DNA of 64,000 bases from Tubiluchus corallicola (GCA_030141605.1 JAQGDQ010000538.1:84807-148806); one strand, 5' to 3'. Shown: positions 20,601 through 35,600, counted from the first letter of the stretch. Numbers and translations are program-made. The notes: generated by a model from the sequence alone, not told the origin.

Positions 20601-23600
20601 GATAAAGCACAAGATGATCTCTGAAAATGTTTAAAAAAGAATCACACCTTCACACATGAATTATGCAACTACTAACAATATCCAATTACCACTGACCATG
20701 GAGAAATATGCAGAACTGTAATAACAAGAAGCTATAATACTAGCAATAAGCAAATAAAAATTTAATAAAATACCATTTAATGTGCAAGTGGATATCCAAC
20801 AGAAAAATTTCAAACAGCATCTATAAATAGTGAAAAGTGAGATAATGGCGAACTAATTTATACCAACCTGGACTCTGGTAAAATGACTATGAGGAGGTCG
20901 CAAGAATATGCTCAACCACAAGTGGCCATCTTGAAAATCCTCCAAAGTTTTACTTGAAAAGAAGTGAACAAAACCCTAAGTATAAAAAGTGATCCTGTTT
21001 AAGTTACAAACATTTTATTTGCTTAAATTTATTTTATTTAATAAAGCAAAGAATTATACATACAATGATTATTTTTACAGCTCTCATCAGATAGATATCT
21101 GGCAAACTGTTAGTGAGCATCAGAATGTTGTTTCAGACTTCAGCAAGTTTGTAAAGTACTGGTGATGTGTTTTAGCGGAGGATTGTAGCATGCGACTACT
21201 GCCGCTATAGCTAGCCTTATGGACGATAGAGGGCGGAGTATGTAGGCACCTCCTGTTAGTACAAACCCGTTCAAAACTCAAAAGTGCACTCAAGACCCTT
21301 GTAGTACCTCCAGAGGATTCCACACGGTAACTTGGCAAAGTAGGAAGGGAGCTACCTACAGTTTAAGCACAGGACGACATGAATCCCTCAAGTCTGCATT
21401 GATCAAAATGCACTGTCTACTAATACAACTAAAGCACTAAAAACAAACACTGTCTCACTTTTTGTCAGCTACTTTATTATAACGATTAATATTTCAAACA
21501 AAACTTGAATTTTCACAACAAGTGCATTTCCCATAATCATAAACAGTCGGTATGTGGGATTCACATAAATTCTCGACTGGTCACTCGGTAACACTAAACT
21601 AAAGCATGCTTTAAGCAGGCAAGACAAACATGGCATCAGTAATAACTAATTGACAGAACTATGTGAAAACCTAAAGCACAAATACAACTAAACGTATAAT
21701 TTTGTCAGTGGCATGACTGTACTACTTGAGATGGGAAATCTGTGATTTTGAAAATTACTCATCTTGAAGAATAGCATAGACTGAATCATGTAACAGCTCA
21801 AAATAAAAAATTGACAGCATCTTATCTGCAGAAAATTCAATACAAAATATGGCACTGGTGACCCAATTTAAGCTTCTTGTATTAGTTGCTTACTAATCTA
21901 TTCGAATAATAACAGAATTTGGAATAAGGAATTATTAGGCAACTAATCCCATAGTTATGCTATTCTTAAAATATTTTACCTTTAGTTCGCTTTCTTCAGC
22001 TGGGTATAGCTCGTGATAAACTGTTTTCAGCCCACGATCAACGGCCAGCCACTTGTTACATAAGAAACACCAGGAAGCATCCTCCTGCACATCTGTAATC
22101 ACGACTTTTCGCAAGAACCTAAAGGATGTGTAGTTTGTATGATAAAGTAAATTAAACTGCACTCCACAAATAACAGTACTGATTTAAAATAAATACATAG
22201 AGCCTACATAAGTTTAGGCTTCTTAGTTCCCTTAAAACATTAAAAACAATACACTGTCAAAATTTATTGTACAATATGAAGAATGTTATTTATGTATTAT
22301 GAACGACAAAATAAACTTACTTACAAAATAGAAAAATATATATCAAAATTAGCTTTAAGATACAGTTGATAAACTATACACAACATAATAAGTCCTTCAT
22401 AATGAGAGCATTGATGTTAACACTTAATTAAAAATCTTTTTTAAAAGCAACAATTCAAGAACATGACAGCTACTAGTTCACAGCAGAAACATAGCCTTAA
22501 AATTTTTTGAGCTATTAAGTGTTAACGCGCTTCCCTTCTTATACTTCAGATTATCTTGATTATGATGTGACTCTTTGATCAGCGTTTTCATTAACATGGT
22601 TTTGTAATCTATCTTAAATGAATTTGGAAACCTTTCGAAAATTTGCTGGCTCCTTTTCATGAGACAAATACAAATGAAATGTAACAAAACATTTGTTTGC
22701 CTCATGTTCTTCCCAACTTTTCAGTAGTGGAGGGATTTCTCACTCTCAATTATTTATAGTTACAGCTATTGTACTGGTCTCTATCCCATGATTTTATTTC
22801 CAAGCCTTACCAGGAAGGATGTTTTCCTGAATTGTCATGCCAGATAACAATAGATGTTAGATCACCAAGTGAATGTTGTGTTAGCAACAGAAACCAATCT
22901 TGAGCTCCAGCACACATGATAGGCCTATTTTTATCAGACAAAATGGCTGGAGAACTAGTACCATTTGTACCTAGAAAAAATACAAAAATTAGTAATACAA
23001 GAGCAAAACAAAAACTATCAACTAATTATTCAAACTTGCCTCCAGGTAATTATTATTACAATACTAGTGATCTCACCAGTTTGATTAAAGAAACATGTTA
23101 CTCCAAATGTACAGTGTAACTAACATAAGAACCAAATTTAAGCAGCTTTGTATAAATATTTGAAAATGCTGACTGTTGAAAAGTTTTATTCTTTATATTT
23201 TTATACATAAAACAACCTGCAGCCGACTATTCACAAGTTCGAGAAAACTTTTTACGAAAGAGCCTGTGTATATATATATTAAATGATATATTAATATATT
23301 TAATTATATACATATAATTTTAATATATATGTATATATATATATACGTATATAATTAAATATATTAATATATCATTTGATATATATTTGATATATTAAAA
23401 TATATCAAAATTAATTTTCACCAGGGTCATATATATATATTAGACGTTGGTGAAAATTAATTTTGACCATGAAATGTGGTATGGTAGATTATGAAAATAG
23501 ATAAAATTATATTTAATACAAATTATACCAATATATTAGACTATGGTGAAAATTAATTTTGATGATGGAATGTGGTAAATGTGGTATGGTAGATCATGAA

Positions 23601-26600
23601 AATAAATACAAATTATGCCAATGAAACTCAAGCTGTATTGAAAATTCTATATGACACTCCTGAGAATCCTAACTAGTGATAATACCAGTCATTTAAAATA
23701 AATGAAGTGCAAAATGAAGAATGTTTCTGTAAACAATATAAAAAATACTTTATTAAAAAAGGAAAGAACACTTATTTTCAAAGAAAATAAGACAATTTCA
23801 CCAACCGCCCTCATTCAATACATTACCTTTTATCACTACAGTGACAGTAGCAGTCGTAGCTGCACCTTTTCTGATTCCTGTATAAGTGATGATAAGATAA
23901 ACATACTTATCATTGGGATTGTTATCTTCAAGTATTGTCACGCCAACCTACCAGCAAAAATCGAAATAGCTAATTTACAACGACTTTTGACTAAATTATA
24001 TCAAACCCTTGTCTAAAGTTAAAGGTTTGTCTGCTTTAAGCGAGACATGGCAACTTTCTAATCTTTTTGGATATTTCTTATGCAGCTTCAAAAAAGTTTA
24101 TAATCTTATATTATTCAAAAATTGATAGATCAATTGCTGTCAGCTATCATGGATGAAAACAGAAAATGTGAATGAGTGATTAAAAATTTAAATTTAGTTT
24201 CGCAATTTGGTGTGTCATTTCTTTGCATTTATTTTAGGTAAACTCAAATGTTATAAGAAGCAAGCACAAAAAATAGTTCTATGATTAATCATGTCTATTC
24301 GTTGAATATTTTCTTACATCAATGTAAAACTTTCCTCAATAAAAATTAGTTTCCCTAATTTAAATAAAAATTAAATTAAAAAAAATAAAAAACATGCACA
24401 ATAGGTTCCTCTTTTTTATTGTCTGTTGCTCCAAATAAATCTTGGAGAATTTGTCTATTGATATCTAGCAAGCCATTTCAGGATTGATGAATGTTCACAG
24501 CACAGTTAGTTACAAAAGTGTTCGTAATACATAAGTCAGATACAGGAACCGGATAACTCACGAATATTAAAATAAGGTAGACTACAGACTGGTTTTCAAG
24601 TTTTAGATGAAATTCTCGTGTACCGCACAAACATGTGTAGATGCCTGTAAGTTTTCCCGACATACAAAGCACGGCAACTTTGACGAGTGTATTTGTATGT
24701 TTGACTGAACTTCTATGGACTCTTATCCTTGAACAGCAGAAAAAACTAGATATACAACAAGTAAAAGGCCACATGTAAACAGAGGTGTGCGAAAGTAGTA
24801 CTAAACAAGCGATACAGTCTATTTCTGATAGTAGAATATCATCTAGTGTACGGAATCATTACTGAAATTTTAACTTATGCATAGCTACACTTTTTTTTGG
24901 GTACTAGCAGTTCAAAACCTGACAATTATACAAATTAATAAAATCGCACAGGAAACCATTTACCTTAGGGATTTGTTTTTGTTGACAAGTTCCTTGTGAA
25001 TTGCTGGTAAAGAAAAACAAAAATGATATGTTTTTTCCAGCTAACACATTCTTATATATTACTTCTTTCACATACATCTCAGTTAAATGTTGTACAAAAA
25101 TATACTTGCCAAACCTGTAATGCTTTGTACATTGGGAAGAATTCCAGGCATCTACACAGAAGTTTGAATATGATCAATACATTTTCACCTAGAATTGGAG
25201 TTTGAGCAGATACCTGTTCTTCACAAGCATGTTTAACTGTACAAAAATTACTTTTGACCTAAAAAAGCAGATATCCACACCCAGTGCAATTTGCAAAATT
25301 TTGCCCACTGAAATACCTGGAATATCAAACCCTAAGACATATCATTATCTGTTTTGCAAATTTCAAATCAGCAAGCATTTTTGCTTCCTAATAGTGTATA
25401 GATAGGAACAGATATAGTTATACCACTTGGCTGGTACAGCCAAAAACATCAAGCTCTCTCGAAAAGGTAGATTCAACACACACTCGCACAATTTTACAAA
25501 GTTTAAACAATTTGGCTCTAAAGTATCAAAGTCAGATAAAGATTTCATAACCTTATTAGCTAAAAATACTGACATTCTCCAATTATTTATCACTGGAATA
25601 CATACGATACTATCTAATAGCCTGTTAATAGGGTTATTGATGTTTTTCTACAATCTGGTGTATTTCAGTTTTGTAATCAAGCATTTTTCTGTGAGAATAT
25701 AACAACGAATGCTTCCTTGTTCCAGTTAAATATAGTACGAAGGCTAACACTAACGTCACAACTGAGGCAGAACACTTAAAGACCAAGGAGAGACATCTGA
25801 GCTTGAGTTTTTGGCATACAAAAACATAACTTATTATTATTGCACTTCGGTTTGGACTAAAAAACCAAAATGCGTTCTTTAGTTTTGAAACATTGCAACC
25901 CAAATGTTTGGAATAAATGAAAACGGAAGTGTGCAAAACTGAAGTTGAAGCTGTTTCTGCTAACTCCAATTATTAACTGTTAACTTCTGCTGACTCTGCC
26001 AACATTACAAAATCAACACTAAACTGCAATATAATACAACTTTAACTTTACCAAACAAGTTACATTGTAGGTCCTCGAGTTTCCTGATCCTTCAAGTTTG
26101 ATTTGTTGTTCTAAAAAGTAAATACTCTGATTAAATGCAAATTACAGGTACTACATAAGATAAACCTTGAAAACACGAAATAATTACCCTTGTGGTGTCT
26201 GCTTTATCTTTCCTGTATGAGTACACTAGCAGGACAAAGTAAATTATCCAAATCAGTACAACTAGCAGTACCGTTACAGGGTTGTCGTAAAAAGTCAAAA
26301 ACAATTGAGCCTCTTCAAATGGTCGTATCTCGTTTGGCGTTACAAGAAAGCTGCCTGCAAAGGTGGTCATGTGATAACATACACAGTGCATTCTCTTTTC
26401 CGTTGTAAGATGTCCCAACTGTCAACAAAAAAGTAGTTTGACATGAGTTAACATATGTAAGAAATTTTAACACCCAATAATTTTAACCGTGGCATGCTTC
26501 GTCAACTTTTTCAAGTGGACTAAAAATCAATAAAATATATAATGGTAAATACACAAATATATGCACAAGTTTTTATAGCAAAAATAAGATTTCTAAAACG

Positions 26601-29600
26601 TTTTAAAAAAAGAATACATTGGAGAAGAATGTTTGCCTTTGTTATAATTCATATTTAAATTAATACTAAAAACTAATAAAGTTTATTTTTACTTACAGGT
26701 TTAGACCAAGGTAAAAATATAGAAATTCCCTTATAAAACATAAATAGGTTATCACTCTCAGTTAGAATCATGTTTAAACTATTACTGGCTAAAATTAAGT
26801 GATAAAACTACAAAAAACTAGACTGATATGCTAAAAACTATGTAGAACTTTATATAAAGAGCAGTTTTGACTGAATGAAGAAATTTGAAACTGCTCTGAC
26901 AGTGTTTTGTAAGTAACAAAATAATTAACACAAGCGAGTTCTTGGCCATTCAGTGGAACGGGTGTGAATAATAGACAAAAACTAGAATCAATGCCACTAG
27001 ATGGAGCTAGCAAAAAAAAACCAATGGTAGCAGAGAAAGCAGGGATACCAGAAGATTATTAATGAACCATTCTGTTTTTTAATTGAATAATGGTTAGAGC
27101 ATGCTTAAATGATATGCTTCCTTAATCATAAGGTCATATTTTTTCTGAGCTCTGTCAATGATCTTGAAATTGTGTAATGGGGTAATTGCAGCAGGCAAAA
27201 TGTGCTTTGTCTAGTTTACTATGACTATATGTCTGTGGTCGGGTAGTCATGCCCATCTAATTATTGCTGCAGCCGCAACATTTAAATTTGCATATTAAAG
27301 GCAGGCCTCGATCTGCTGCTGATTACTTTTTTTCTGATACGTAAGATATAAAAAAACAAATGTTAGTGAGGACAAATATTGGTCTAATGGGTGTTCCCTT
27401 AAAAATTATGCTGATTTCTCAATGCTGCGATCATTGATAAAATGTAACTTCATGTTAGCTGTTATCAATGCTGCAATTTTAGCAAGGTTGCAAAGATGTC
27501 ATCAGTATAATTGTCTGTAAAAAGCTGGTTAGCTTTATTAGTTCAGGTATCCACAACTGCCTCTCGCATTTTTATTTTACATTTCCTTGTTGCATATGAA
27601 GATACAATTTATTAATCTGAGTGTTTAACCATGATACTATTTCAAATAGCAAACTGTCATTAACTATAAGTTTTTCGCACTTCTTTCAATGGGCTGGCAG
27701 CACATTTTTTCCATTGTCCAAAATGATGTAAAAATGGAAAAAATAGACAATTTTGCATAATCACAGCATTACCGTTACTATAATAAATATTTCCTTGAAT
27801 GTTTAATAAAAATAATATACAGTATAAATGTTTGGTTTGAGAAGGAAAATGCAGAAGTTTTGAAGATCCAGAATGTCACAATATATGGCAGGTGATTATC
27901 GATGGTGATGTTTGTATCTGCTTAAGGTTTTCCTTCACAGTTCTTATATACTGCTCATTTTGTGGACATAATTATTTGTAGTGTGTTAATCGGTTTATCA
28001 TTTGTGAATGTAAAATTTTGTTTTTCATTGTCATTGGACAAAGCCATGCCATACCTGCTATTGTAGTTTGCACTAAGTGTTGTAGCTTTTACAGAAAAAA
28101 CTGTATTATATTCCAATCTCCAAAAAGTAATAATTCCAATTTGCTGACCAATTTGGTGTTTTATATATTATTATCTATACTGGTTTAAAGAATATTTGGA
28201 TTACGAGTGCTTTTTGTTTGACTGCATACACTGAATCAAAATGAAACACATTTTCTTCAAGATACCTCCCCCTCTGACTGCCCAAAAACTGGTGTTTGTT
28301 AATTACTTTATTAGTTACAGCATGCTGTCTTAAACATTGAAGCAGAACTTTAATATAGTGCACTTACAGAAATAAATCAGTAAGTTACTCAAAGTTCAAA
28401 ATTATAACATAAATTTGAATGAATTTTTGAGCTAGTAGGTACTTGAATAGTTGAAATTATTTTATATTGACTGCATATAAGCATCAGAATTCCTGACTTG
28501 CTTCACCAGATTCATTTAAACGATTCCTTGCATTATGCTCTTTTTTACAGGCCATTCTAGGTTACCAAGGCTACGAATGATAAGGACACATACCAAACAT
28601 CCTTCGCTTCTAAACTCCTCATTTTTCTCATCCCAGTACACGCAACGGGAGTTATAAAAACCGACAGTAAAGTTCACTGGCATTACGTTAGGTTCATCTG
28701 AAACAAAACAAATGCAATTCTACAACATAGTAGCACAAAAAGATTTTTAAGATAACAGGCCTTATTTAACAAGTTTAAGAAAGAGGTTTAAACTGATACA
28801 CTGATAACAACATCTTTTTTAGTATTACTTTAACTGATAATCACACACCTGCTGGAGTATTGTTTGCTTCGAGATAACAAGGAAGTGTCTGCACATTATC
28901 ACGTGGACCTCCTATGAACCACCTCATGCACGGACAAGTGTAGACAAGATACCCAAGTTCTATTATCAGCTAGAGAAGTAAAAGAACAAAGTTAAATGCA
29001 AATATTAAACAATAAGATGATTCATGTAAACATATCATTGCCAGTAAGTTATGCATTTGTAACTTACATCAACAGTTTGATAATTGTATACCTTAATTAT
29101 AATACATATACTTGTATACAGTCGAAAAAAAGCACTCAATCCAAATATCTTTTAAAGCAGTATAGATGGTCATATAAACATCAAATTGTTCAGCAAATTG
29201 GAATTATTACATTTGGGAGGTTGTGATATAATGCAGTTTCTTCTGTAAAAGCAGCAACATTTAGTGCAAACTACAACAGCAGGTATGGCATGGCTGTGTC
29301 CAATGACAATGAAAACCAAGTACGATATTCACAAATGATAAATTACCTGAGCCAACAAAGATGACTAAATCAGGTGTATTAAATATTGCAATATGTAGAG
29401 AGAAAAAATAACCAAATAATCAAAAATTACACAAACATAAGAGAAAGTGCACCTATGCACAAATGGTTTGTCAAAATTATGAGTTTACTAGTTCTAACAG
29501 GTATAAAATTGGTATGCCACTATGTTGTAGGTACTTTAATTAATTGTAGGCGTTAGTTAGTGCATTTACAAAATATAATCATCTTCGCAAGTGCATACTA

Positions 29601-32600
29601 TACAGCTTAAAAAATAATGATTCTTCCTGAGCAATTGATGAGCATAGCTAACAAGCAATTATTTACTATTTCATGAGACTATTGTGACTACTGTCTACCA
29701 ACAGCCTAATTATATATGTGTCACTAAAAGCGGCATTTGCCACATCAGAACCTTAGTCATGCCACAAAATTATTCTGAATAAATTTAAAAGAATTGTTAC
29801 ATTTAAACATTTATCTTTCTACGTGGTTGCTATGGTTACTGTCTATCATAGCAACACCATTCATATGCCCATTAAAAGTGATGCTCGTCACACCAAACCC
29901 CTAGTTAACCATGCCTGAAAATTATTTTGAATGTTTCAAAAGATAGTTAGTATTGCAAATATTACCATAACAACAGGCCATTTATAATTGTAGCAAGGGT
30001 GCTTTTTAACATTTTCGTCTCATGCACAATTGTGCCATTTCATGTTGCATGTTTTCAAGTACTAACATTTTATAAACTTCACCTTTTTTCAATAAAAGGG
30101 CTAAAATAAGATAAACTTGCTAGTCATTGTGCGCCAAACACTTGCAAAAAAAGTGAAAAGTTTTTAGTTGTAGAAAAATATTGCTTTCAAAACTCACTTT
30201 TAAATATGTGACTTAGCAGATATCACCCCCACATCTTACGTTACGGTGACATGAGTGATTGCAGTCCATCACATCATATAATATTAATTACTGACCACAG
30301 GGATTAAACTAGCTACTGAATTTCTAGACATAACAATAAAACTGGCACTCTGTCAAGAATCCAAATGCCAAAAAATCGTTTCATGGTGAGTAGCTGAATG
30401 ATTTAGAGCTCACAAGATGTTATGTCGAGGACAATAGTCATACAATTATTATACCATTAATTAAGAGTGCTATTTAGAAGACTATATGAAAGGCACTACA
30501 AACTGCTAATTGGCATGGAATGCCCTTGAGACTTTCAATAGTATTTAGTTGACTCGATCCTCATTTCAATTGTGGAATACAGAAATACACAATATAATAA
30601 TCTAGTTAGCTCGAAATATATTCTCGAGTGCTGTGCTCAAGATATAGTCTAGTTAGCTTGAGATATTATCTAGCAAAATCGAAATCATTTTCTGGAGCCC
30701 TCGAGATATTCTCTCGAATTAGGAAAAATAATGCAATATCCCTTACAGGCTTCCGTAGTACATTACGAGCAAACTTAACAATTCTGTTCAGTAACCAGTC
30801 CATATTAATTAGGTGTTATAAACACTGAACAGACTGTACAACGCAGATGCCGTAAACACTGACAAATTGAACTGAATTAACAACACGGAGGAATAATTAA
30901 TAGTATTTTTATTACTGTTTGATAAAGACGAAACAAAATGCTTCTTACATGAATCTCTGGCTCCATCAGTTAACTTAGGTAGCTACTGTAAACATACTTC
31001 ATGGTGCATGTGCCTTACACTTTCTGTGCAGTAACAATCCTCAGCACTGCATGTCCAAACTAATACAATAATTAGCCATTTCCAATAGTCAATTTAATAA
31101 TATCTTTTAAATTTCAATTCTCAAGAAGATTTTTCATTCAATGCTAATATTGTCGGTTTTCTTTTTTCTCTGTAACTACTGTAACTAAAGAGAAAAGAAG
31201 CTTGTTTCGGGACAGAGAAGTGGATTATTCCGCAGAGAAAAAATTTCTTCCTATAGATGCATACCAATAATCTAGCTAAATAAAAAACACCTGGTTCACC
31301 TTTTCTAATAACCAGCCGGGGGCCAATCCTGAATTATCCTCCCATATTGTGACATTCAGGATGGTCCCAACTGCTACATTTTTCTTCTCAAACCAATCAA
31401 CTCTGAAAGTAGAAGTAAGATCTGAAATTAACTGGTAAAGATAATGAAGGTAAATGACTATCGCACTAGTAAGCTAAGTACGGGCTATTATGACTTAAGA
31501 TGGTAGTATCCACAGTGTTTGAGACGGCCATGCCGACAACCCATTTGTGTTTAATGGCACTTCATTACAACAAAATGCACCGCTAAATGGAGCTGTAATT
31601 CTATAGATAATAATGTAAATATTTGGGAATGGTATACCAATAGCAACTTACAGGCAGTATTGCTGGCTTGTGTAAGTCAAACATTTTATGAATCCTATAT
31701 ACATTTGCCTACATGTTAGACATTGTTTTGTATTAAACAGTCAATGAAGTAATGTTAGTGTTGTTGTATTATAGTTATAGTTAGATACATATATAGTTAA
31801 CAATGTAATGTTACAAAATACACAAAATTTCAGATTTTGCAGCATTTACAATAATCAATGAATATGTGTGTGTGCGTGTGTGTGTGTGTGTGCGTGCGTG
31901 TGTGCGTGTGTACGTGTATGTGCGTTTTAAATTTCAAATTCTGCACACAGATTTCAAATTTAATTTTAATAATTTAACAATACAGGTTTCTTTTTTGTTT
32001 GCATTGTTATGTCCAAAATCCAATAAAATGTTAAAGATAATCCTTTTACTAAGCCACATAATTCTTTAACATAAATCTCTGAACCTACTAAGATGTCTTA
32101 GCCACGTTTAAGTGTGCGCATAATATACATCATCCTCAGGGGGAGAAATAAGCAGAGGCAGACACCCATCATTAGAAACCTGGTTCATTCTCATTCATCT
32201 GATTAACTATTAAAGCCAGCACATACCGTTACTATTTAGCTATTCCTATTTCAAGTTACTTTTGAAAATGACTACAAGCTAGGATATGCGCAGAAAGACC
32301 TACAACTTCATAAAAAAAGATGTTTTGAATCTTTCAATAATCTACTTGAAACATTTTATATCAATGTTTAATATTAAGTTTGCATAAAACTGCAGTATTT
32401 ATAAACAAAATGTTTGTTATAATGATTTTTATATACCAACAAGACCATTTTTTACATACACAATTAATACATAACTCAAAGATTTTTGGGAACAAGGAAG
32501 CTATTTTTACTAAATAATTTACGATATAAACTTACCTAGCACGTTCATGATTATCAAGAAAACTATCCAGTATCATTTCTCTTGTTGTCCCGTGACTACC

Positions 32601-35600
32601 ATGTATAACGACATACACAACTGCACTGGTACCACTATGTGTTACATCTGCTGTTACAGTACCAATTCGGTATGTAACAAGGCCTGAAACTACAAAGACA
32701 AACAACGAGTTTATAATACTTTTACAACATTGCTAACTCTACTCTTAGTATTGAATTATGACATAATCTAGATTAGTCTATCATGCAAAGTGTAAGTTAA
32801 GGCAGTCATTTTACACAAAGATTTGTACCCGCTAATAAAAAGCATGAACTGAAAACTCTAAAAAATTATTGTACCTTGAGGCATTAAGTGAAATCCATTA
32901 ACAACTTATGTTGAACCAACTTTTTTCACATTTACTGGTGACAGATGGGTATTGCAGCGAAGACCACAAAGTATTGTAACAACAACATAGTAATAATATT
33001 GTAATACATTGGAGTATATACATGAGTAAGCAGTCTAAGCAGCTACAGTTAAACCAGTACCCCATGTGCACGTAATGAGTGATTGTGATACATACTGCAT
33101 ACATGATGCACTTTGCATTCAAGAATGCGGAAATGCTTCCAAAGGTACGTAATGCACAATAATTAATCTGCATCCATTGACCTCGATCTCTATGGTCCAG
33201 ATACAAATAATATGGCAATACACAGAATAGAAGCTGTCGCTGCCTGGATGATAAAGCGCTTTTTAGCCACCTTTGGCCATTGTGACCAATTTTAAAATGC
33301 ATTTCATGCAAATTCACAGCCACCTTTGGAAAGACCGGTTGCCTGGCTAGGTGGGTTTTGGTCACTTCACAAAAACATTTCCTCCCATTAAGTTTTCGAG
33401 AAGTGGATGAAGCGTGTATGTTATTCAGTAATATTCAGAATGTAGCTCAAGTTCCTTTTACCAAGTAGTGATGTAGTTGTTTCTCTGTTACAAAATGTTC
33501 GACCTTTACACACAAAATGAGTGCTTTCTTGTTCATGTAATAGAAAAATAAGCTAATGCTGCTATTACAATTATTCCATGTTGATCAAAGTAATGCTGAA
33601 ATTTTGACAGGAGCAAAATGTTGCTTAAAAATTATTATGAATTACTCACAAACAGTAACCAAAAATCGTGGAAAAAGCACCATTAAATTTGCTAAATTGC
33701 ATAGTGTTCATTAACGAGTGGAAAGAGTCGACACACATCACGGAACAGGGTGCTGATCATTGCGCGGACATGGAATCCTAATTTCATGCAATAAATGATG
33801 AGAATGCAGTAAAAGAATTATAACAAAAAACTATCCTATAGTGCTTATCTTTTACTACCAGATTGCCACATTTGTAGTCACAAAAACCTGCATGCATATG
33901 CATATGCCATCACATTTGCTACAATATACATATGCAATAATGCAATGCATATACATATAAAACGAAAGAGATGCATTACCGTCTACAGATATGGGTTTCA
34001 CATTTGCTTTTCTGGTTTTGGTAAGGGGATGCTCTTCCCACCAAATAGTGTCGCAGAAAGAATCACTTTTAAGAACAAACTTTAAGCATTCATCAGTGAT
34101 GACCGATGTGCATGAATGGTACTCAGACAAACACTGTTCCATGCAATCAGACCTAATAGCAGAGTCGCATGGCAGCTGGTTACACGTGCAACTACTGCGA
34201 CATGCAGAGAGCTTGACGGAGCAGTTATTGACAAACTCGTGAGCACACACCACATACATATATCTGCAGTGCCTTCTATCAGTTTCACGACGCAGGGTTT
34301 CATTACAAGCAGCATCCGTCTTATTAATGCAGTCACTCACTGAGTAACATGGTTCAGCCGTATCATCATCGTCATCATCATCATCGTGCTCATCATAACA
34401 ATCTGCCCTTCTTAAGAAACAGTCTTCCTTACACGTGCTATTTTCACTGCTACAGTTACCAAGGCAACCATAATAGTCTGTCTCACATTCAAAGTTTACT
34501 GGCTTTCGACAACGCCGCTCTTTCATTATGCACTTAAAAGACACATTCATGCAGTGTTCTACCCAGTCACCATAACATGGCTGTTTCTCCATGCATGCAT
34601 CAACACTGCATGCCTCATTTGCAAGTCTAGTGCACATCTGATTATCAACCACTGAAGTATGGTTAGTACCACATGTAATATTGGCTAGACAAGCCTCGGC
34701 TTCACTTTTGCACACCAGCGAAGGTTTAAGACAAGATGGAGTGTAGTAGGAATCAAATAAAAACCCAACAAAGTATTGAGTAGTCAAGTTGTTAACATTA
34801 TGAAATTTGAGGATGTTATCGGGCAGTTCCGAAGCATATGGATCTTCCCGAGGCACAGGTAGGCGCAACACATCAGCGTCATCTTCAAAGTCTGCTAATG
34901 TAGGCCTCTGATGCAATTTGAACACAACCTTAAAATAAAAAAAACTGATGAGTTGGCAAACAATATATAGTATAATGCCTACTCTACACAATCCTTTAAA
35001 AGAATGAAATTCAAAACACCGAACTCTGTCCACACTATAAGTTTTCACTGGCAGTTACTTTGTTGAAGGGGTATTTTCTAACTTTTCTTTATTTCGGAAA
35101 CATTATAGGAAAATAACTTTAGCATGTATTGAAAATGGAAGCGACATCAAAAAAAACTTCGCAAAGAAGTGAAATAAGGAGTTAGTATCAAATATTTCGG
35201 AATTTAAAAACAGAACAGCTAAAGAAATTTTTAAACTGTATTGGATAACATCAGGTACGTATGATGACCGGACTCTCTAAGCGAGTTCTTCCAGCTATTT
35301 CATTATCGCGCAATATTATTGGCCACTCATTCCGAGAATGACAAAAATCAAGAGCATCTTGATAGTGTCAGACACGAATGACATTCACATTTCAATGTCA
35401 TTCTCGACGTCCACACGGTTCCTCAACACTGACTAATTCGAGAATGAAAGTGTTTTGAATAACCTAAAAACTTGCTGAGGTATGGTGAAGGTTTATAAAA
35501 TGGCAAACTGTTAGGTCTAATTTTAAAGAATAAAAAGGCTATTAAAAAGACAGAGCCAAGAATAAGTACATGACAATGAAGCAGGAGTATCGCTTTAAGT

